From the NCBI GenBank assembly GCA_964006375.1, contig OZ023264.1, forward strand, positions 171,714,295 through 171,778,294: a DNA stretch of 64,000 nucleotides, in the 5' to 3' direction. Origin of the DNA: Tillus elongatus. Lineage: Eukaryota; Arthropoda; Insecta; Coleoptera; Cleridae. Under the pieces are notes generated by a model that saw nothing but the letters and a program-made list of their open reading frames with translations, ran no database searches and was not told where the DNA came from. A program made the position numbers and the translations under genes. Of the stretch, positions 58,271-64,000 are shown in pieces (position 1 is the stretch's first letter; each line of letters starts with the position of its first letter).

Positions 58271-60254
58271 ACGATTTTTTTAATTTGAAATTTTGTACTA
58301 TTTATAAAATAGTTTATTTTTTTAGCGAATTTTTATTAAGAAAAAATTAACTGGAATGCGACTTAACATTTGGCTAGAAATAGTGCAAATAGACATATGT
58401 TGTTAACTTTAAGTAATGTGGTACACAATATTTAGAGTTTTTTTTTCCAAATTAAAAATAAAATCCCAAAGACATGCATTGAGACGATTTAGTGGTTAAA
58501 GTGCAATGTCTGACACACAGAGTAGTTAACTGCCACGCGTAGATTGTTTCATACAACAGGTATAAACCGTACATCAACGGTGACCAAACTAAATATATAC
58601 GCACCATAAAACATACTACCCGAACCAACAATCGTGAAACCTCGGCCGCAATTATTGAAAATGACAGACGACATGAAGTTAAGAACTTGCCAAGCGATTG
58701 TTATTTAACTGGGGGATCCAATCAATTATTAAAATACACTATATTTGCAGCTTTATGAACGGCTTCATATACAGTTTTAGCGCAGCATAAATATATTATG
58801 CTGTCGCATAATACAGTAGAAATGTAAACAAAATCAAGCCATATTATTATAAAAATGATTCTAAAATAATTTCTCTTATCTTTAAACCTAAACATAAGAC
58901 GTCATATAACACCGAAACAGTCGCGGAATGTGTTTCAATGGTTATTCTACCAATTCTGTAATTAATTGTTACGTATACTTTGAATATAATATTCCGGGCA
59001 TGTAGCCGATCTAAAGTATCACCCAAATGAAACGTTAGTTGACGTCTGCATAAATGGCGCAGGGGGCATCGCGTTTGCCTCCTAAGTGAAAGGTTACGCG
59101 ATCTAATCCAGTTCGATGAATGTATGTTTTTTAAGTTTTATTTTGACATATGGAGAAACAATAATGCACAGATTTCATACGTAATCAACAAGGTCTCATT
59201 TTTGTTTAAAACGTCTAAATAAGTTTGTGAGCTTTGTGTCTGAAATTATAATATTGAAAAAACCGGGTTGATTAGGTTGACTAAAACGAAATCATCCTGG
59301 CGATTAATAAGTTAAAATTAAATGAGATGCCTATTTCCAACCAAACAATATACAAGAAATAATTTATGTAACAATTGTATAACAACAAGAGTACCAAATT
59401 AAAGTTCTATTGGAAACTGTCGACAAAAAAAAAAACTGCCTGGCATATACTTTGTAATATGCCGCTAGTAAATATATGTAGGTAACCAAAATGGACAAAG
59501 GAAAGGTCTATAAATTTACTCTCACATTGGGAGACGTAATTTTTAGAGAAAATATTTTACATAATAAAATTCATGATTTACAAACAGATAAATACTTGAT
59601 ATTTTGTGGAATTAGCAACAAGGTACGGCGCATTTAACATTAGAGGTGCCGACAAGCTTAATGCTCGACCCTTATTAGCTACGGTTAATAAACACATATT
59701 TCTTTGGCTGTTGACAAAAGGTGCTCGTATATTTATACAGAACTGTGTCCCAAAGATAATTATTATTCTGTCCTTAACACATGCAAGGTTTATTAGCATG
59801 ATATTGGGATATTGGATGGTTATTTAAAATTAAAAAAAGATTTAGTATGGGGATGTGGTATATACAGGTGAGTCATCAGTAAGTGTATATAATTTACCTG
59901 CATATGTAGGTCACTTGGGCGATTCCTTAGCACCTATCGTTCGTGTGTCTACGGTCAATAATCCTTAATTGCCAAGACAGGTGTTTTATTGATTTTTTCT
60001 ATTTTTGTCTTGGATCATAATTTAAGAATCAATAGGTATAAAGAAAAAAAATGGTGTGTACATTTTTCTCAATCAGCGCTATCGATTTCTCAATTTAGCG
60101 GAATCAAAATACAGGTTAGGTCAGAAAAATGTGGCCGAATTATTAAATCTCAAAAGGGCACCTGTACTGAAAATTTTAAAAATATTCTTTAGAATTTGGA
60201 AAGAGCATAAAGAAATAAGACAAATAAAGTACATTTTCAAACTGCGGGTCGCCT
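58271..60254. other. Unassigned interval
   Basis: AT-rich with only short frames. The one structured piece is the tRNA-like relic at 59052-59122. Confidence 0.35.
59052..59122 (+). other. tRNA-like relic
   Basis: AATGGCGCAGGGG fits a tRNA A box and CCAGTTCGATGAATG a degraded B box about 50 bases later. Stem pairing is poor, so I take it as a SINE head or pseudo-tRNA. Confidence 0.35.
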
Positions 60255-60387
60255 TTTTAGTGAATTTTAATTAAGAAAAATTTACTGATAGGGAGGTATC
60301 GATGGTAAGACTTTGCAAATTTTTTTTAAAATGAGCGTGAACTAGGACCCTAGAACCCATATCCGGGGTTAGTTTTAATTTTTATAT

Positions 60388-60464
<77 letters not shown>

Positions 60465-60915
60465 GTGTATGTATGTATCCAACCGATAACTGAATAAATA
60501 ATGAACAGATTACGATGAAGCTCGGTAGGTGCCTTTCTTTTAGTAATGGCTTGGATGAGTTCGTTAGCCAGGAAAATCGAACATGGTTTTCCGGAAAAAT
60601 TTTGAGTTTACAAAGATATTTTAATGAAATTTGATGTATATGTTGCCATAGGAAAGACCTTACTACGTACCAAAATTCAACGTTCTAAGTTTATACAAAA
60701 TTGAGTTATTCAAATTTGGAGTTTTCTTTCGAAAAAAAATTTTTTCTTCGAAAATTACTACGATATTTTAATGAAATTCGGCGAATATGTTGCCTTGGGA
60801 AATACCTTACTGCATACCATATCAACTTTCTAAAATTATACAAAATTGACTTATTCAAATTTGAAGCATTTAATCAAAATTCAATACCATAACGCACTTG
60901 CTGCGTCTCGAACTT
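60255..60915 (+). repeat. Family A variant (A2), plus copy
   Basis: Starts TTTTTAGTGAATTTTAATTAAG, has CATATCCGGGGTTAG, (TA)n at 60391-60461, CGTTAGCCAGGAAAATCG, repeated TTTTAATGAAATT(T/C)G(A/G) phrases, and ends CATAACGCACTTGCTGCG. Confidence 0.62.
60391..60461. repeat. (TA)n microsatellite
   Basis: TA run at the standard family A position, followed by GTGTGTATGTATG. Confidence 0.95.
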
Positions 60916-60989
60916 TTTAATTAAATTCTTTTGATACAAGGAAGTCTCCAAAAATACTAGTGGTGGAAACACAGCAACAGAGGGCGCTA

Positions 60990-61390
60990 ATATCCCGGAA
61001 CCAGCAACAGTGAGCGATATTCTGCCTTCAGTAGTGGAAGATGGTAGTGATGAATTTACATTAGTCAATAGGAGTAAGAAAATTATCAGGGGTAAAAAAG
61101 CTAACATAACATTAGAAGCGGTTGTCGAAAGAAAATGGGTTTTCGTTTCTAATTTAACGAATACTACAACTGAGAACGATTTACAAAACTATTTGAAAGA
61201 GACAAACTTAAATTTCTTAACTTGCTCTAAATTAAATATTAAAAATCAGGATATAGCGGCATTTAAAGTTGACGTCTTGGGATAGCAAGAACGCTTATTT
61301 TATGATGAAAACTTATGGCCAGTTAATGTTATTGTAAAGCCGTTTAAGCATGTTTTTCGAGCCACGCCAGCAGACCTCGGACAGAAGTGA
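60990..61390 (+). pseudogene. LINE ORF1 (gag-like) C-terminal part
   Basis: About 90 residues with FTLVNRSKK and RKWVFVSNLTNTTTENDLQNYL, the RNA-recognition-like C-terminal region of CR1-group ORF1. After a stop at 61283 it continues as LWPVNVIVKPFKHVFRATPAD, the usual end of such proteins. The upstream PHD/coiled-coil part is missing. Confidence 0.65.
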
Positions 61391-61391
61391 G

Positions 61392-62140
61392 ATGGCAAAC
61401 AATGACGACCATTTAATTAGAGCAGATACCCGCTTTACTTTATTTTACCAAAATATACAGTGTGTTAAAAATAAGTTGGATGATATAGATATTTATTTTA
61501 AAAATATAAAAAAGCCTCAAGTTTTAGCGTTAACAGAGCACTGGTTGACTAATACGGAGGCCCCTTTTGTTAACATTTCTGGTTACAAGTTTCTTGCCAC
61601 GCCAGATCCAACAGGTATCACGGCGGCTCATGTATCTTCGTCAGGGATGACATGAATTTTATCGAGCTAGGCTTAGTAAAAGAAAAAAGTAAAGAAATGA
61701 TACTTGAATGCAGTAGTATCGAACTGATAAAAATGAAAATTGTAGTAATTAATGTATACAGAAGACCATATACAGTTGTTGATCAGTTTCTTGAATTTTT
61801 AGCAACTTTGCAACACGTTCTGGAGTCAGTCATGAGGAGAAAAAAGGCTAAGCAGATATGTTTATGTGGTGACTTTAACGTAGACATATTTTGCGTTGAT
61901 AGCCCTCTAGTTCTAAGACTCTTTTATGTTTTGGATAGTTATAATTTAAAGCCTTGTGTTACCGGTTCTTCGCGTGTAACAGATACAACAGACACTTCAA
62001 TTGATAATATATACACCAACGTCCCGGTATATGAAAGTAGTGTTATTGCGACAGATCTACCTGACCATCATGCTCAAATGCTGTCATTTCCCTGGCAAAA
62101 ATCAATATTTGAAAGTAATCAGAAGAAACAAGTTAGATAG
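61392..62140 (+). pseudogene. LINE ORF2 endonuclease
   Basis: ATG at 61392. YQNIQCVKNKLDDI, ALTEHWL (TEH motif), then after a frame change at about 61650 NVYRRPY, CGDFNVDIF (GDFN motif, about 61870) and TSIDNIYTN, ending with LPDHHAQM (DH motif). This is the APE-type endonuclease of LINEs. One frame change and a stop at 62140 separate it from RT. Confidence 0.82.
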
Positions 62141-62260
62141 CACACCCCAGACAAGATTAATAAAAGGAAGAATGTACTAGAGTAGACCAACTGGAACATA
62201 GAGCTGGAGGAAAATGATGTAACTGAAAGTTACCGTACATTCAGTAAGACTTTTATAACG

Positions 62261-63999
62261 GTGATGGATGGGATATGCAGCAAGAAAATAATAGTTGTGA
62301 ATAACAAAAACAGGGTTTCATGTATAAATAATAGCATTAAAGCGAAATGTGGCATCAAAAGACAGCTATATGAGGTAGTATTGAACAACATTGTTCTATA
62401 TAACGACTTTGCTAAGGATTTGAAAAGTGATTTCAGGCAATCTAAGCAAGCATATAATACCAACTTCATAAAAACAGCGAAAAACAAGACTAAAGCTACG
62501 TGGCAGGTAGTAAGGCAGGTGACTGGATGCTCAGGAGACCAGAGATTTGACTTAAAAAATTTGACTATAGATGGGAATACGGATCAGGAACGGTTAAATT
62601 ACATAAATATCTATTTGACGTGCGTTAAAACATCAACAGCAAAAATGCTCCAGCAACAGATAAAATTAAATATGTTAATGACACAATATTTTTTCACACC
62701 ACACATGAAAGTCAAGTGTACAATACAATTTTTGAACTTAGCAACACCAATTCAGTAGGTTTTGACGAGATTCCACTAAGATTGCTGAAAGAATGTGCTG
62801 ATGTTTTAGTCAAGCCATTAACACATATCATTAACTTATGTCTGGCTCATATATTGTTTCCAGATGACCTAAAAAACTCACTAGTGATTCTGATAGATAA
62901 GAGTGGGGAGATATCTCTACTTACTAAATATAGACCTATCTCTCGAATATAGCAAAAATAATAGAAAAATTCTATGTAAGCGAATAGTGGCTTTTTACAG
63001 TAACACAAAATATTTATGAGAATCAAAATGGCTATATTAAAAAAAAAGGTCAACTAACAGGGCAATATTTCAAGTTATCAAGGAAATTACAGAGGTACTA
63101 AATAAGCATGAAAACACAATGTGTATGATGCTGGATTTGTCTAAAACTTATCAAAAGTGTTACACGACACACTGTTAGTTAAGTTGGCATTGCTGGGTTT
63201 CAGGGGAGTCTCGCTGAATTTAATGAAGTCATACCTATTAGGCAGGAAACAATGTGTGGCTTTTAATGATCATAAGACAATAGTATTTCTGGCACTTGAA
63301 CGGACGATTATAGAACGAGGTCTGCCTCAGGGCTCAATCCTTGGGCCAGTCTTGTTATTATTTTATATTAACGATCTGTCTGAAGTATTGCCCCATAAGA
63401 CAACCCTGCTTTCTGACGATGCATCTTTGGTTTTACGAGCTCCTTCAGATACTGATCTAATTTATGAGGCACCAAAATCATTGAGAATTCTGGAACAGTG
63501 GTACAATGGAATGAACTTACAATTGAAAGTGACTAAAACAAATTTAATCTCAATATTTTAGGGGTAACCAGTTATCGCTGAAATTTATCTTAGAATCGCT
63601 AAGCACGCAGGATAATGTTAAGTTTTTGGGCTTGAAGCTTGATTCTCAGTTGAACTGGTTGGCTCATGTTGGCTATCTGGCAAGTAAACTGTCAGCTTTT
63701 AGTTATATCCTGCGTGTTCTGTCGATTCTAATAATATTAGTGCTGGCCTCGAAGCGGGCTTCGCATATGTGAACTCAAGGCTCCGATATGGACTTATGTT
63801 CTGGGGGAATTCCACAGAAGCTGGTATAATCTTTAGGCTTCAAAAGGCTTGCATCCGCAGCATATTCAATCTGAAATATAGGGGTTCGTGTAGGAAAACA
63901 TTCCTCGACAACAGAATAGTTACCTTGCCAAGGTTGTGTATATTAGAGAGCGCGTGTTGTGTTAGAGAAAATCGGTGTTTCTTGTCAGATTGTGAACAA
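62261..63999 (+). pseudogene. LINE ORF2 reverse transcriptase (partial, broken)
   Basis: ATWQVVRQVTG and a linker lead to GFDEIPLRLLKECADVLVKPL (62758-62820), FPDDLKNSLVILIDKSG and YRPIS. Past stops near 62950 and 63150 come LGFRGVSLNLMKSYLLGRKQ, GLPQGSILGPVLLLFYINDL (63320-63380) and LSDDASLV in place of FADD (63410-63440). LQLKVTKTN, VKFLGLKLDSQLNW (63620-63660) and thumb sequence run to the edge. The catalytic box keeps both Asp residues but with an unusual Ser before them. At least four breaks. Confidence 0.82.
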
Positions 64000-64000
64000 C

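Larger units (their letters stand above)
60930..64000 (+). mobile_element. LINE of a fourth family, runs off the right edge
   Basis: An ORF1 tail, endonuclease and reverse transcriptase lie in order on the plus strand. It is inserted at the 3' end of the A2 copy. The 5' end is truncated near 60930 and the 3' end lies beyond the window. Confidence 0.85.

Noticed and set aside
59578..59827. Overlapping 73-codon frames on both strands
   Set aside because: Mutual shadows without domains or homology I can recognise.

Overview
The window looks like a repeat-rich, AT-rich insect nuclear region. It holds an env-carrying Ty3/gypsy errantivirus, pogo-type transposases with a typical insect jerky-like C-terminus, Tc1/mariner and hAT relics, several CR1/Jockey-group LINEs, and a tRNA-derived SINE. 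I found no host protein-coding gene, rRNA gene or intact tRNA gene, and nothing bacterial (no operons, no CRISPR). The order of insect cannot be fixed from this sequence. A beetle-like or other transposon-rich genome is only a guess.

Layout. 1-468: edge fragment of a pogo-like transposase. 2789-3316: inverted-repeat element carrying a hammerhead-ribozyme-like motif in each arm. 4146-14821: one pogo-like element on the minus strand, split twice. A 7.68-kb errantivirus sits in it at 5582-13259 (LTRs differing by one substitution and one 2-bp TA indel, CGCG target duplication, tRNA-Ser-type primer site, gag, pol, env). A 5'-truncated LINE sits in it at 14091-14641. 14822-19000: two copies of a microsatellite-bearing dispersed repeat, called family A here; one has a Tc1-like element inserted in its (TA)n tract. 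19160-19510: a full SINE with a 12-bp duplication. 20445-22556: a TIR element of unknown class. 23209-26930: further family A variants. 27594-30674: near full-length LINE. 30676-37258: more family A copies, one split by a mariner-like element. 39155-40773: RNase H and mariner relics. 41150-45068: five SINE copies. 45069-50207: three different LINE fragments and a Tc1 relic. 52236-57480: a mariner-like element with long TIRs, split by a hAT element at 52270-55016. 57577-58270: a nested inverted repeat. 60930-64000: another LINE running off the right edge.

How they relate. The order of insertion can be read from nesting and target duplications: pogo is older than the errantivirus and LINE inside it, family A is older than Tc1, the mariner-like element is older than hAT, and family A is older than the SINEs. 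Nearly all transposase and RT genes carry stops or frameshifts. The main exception is the errantivirus env frame, which is open throughout. (TA)n tracts recur at the same internal place in family A copies, so they belong to the repeat rather than being random.
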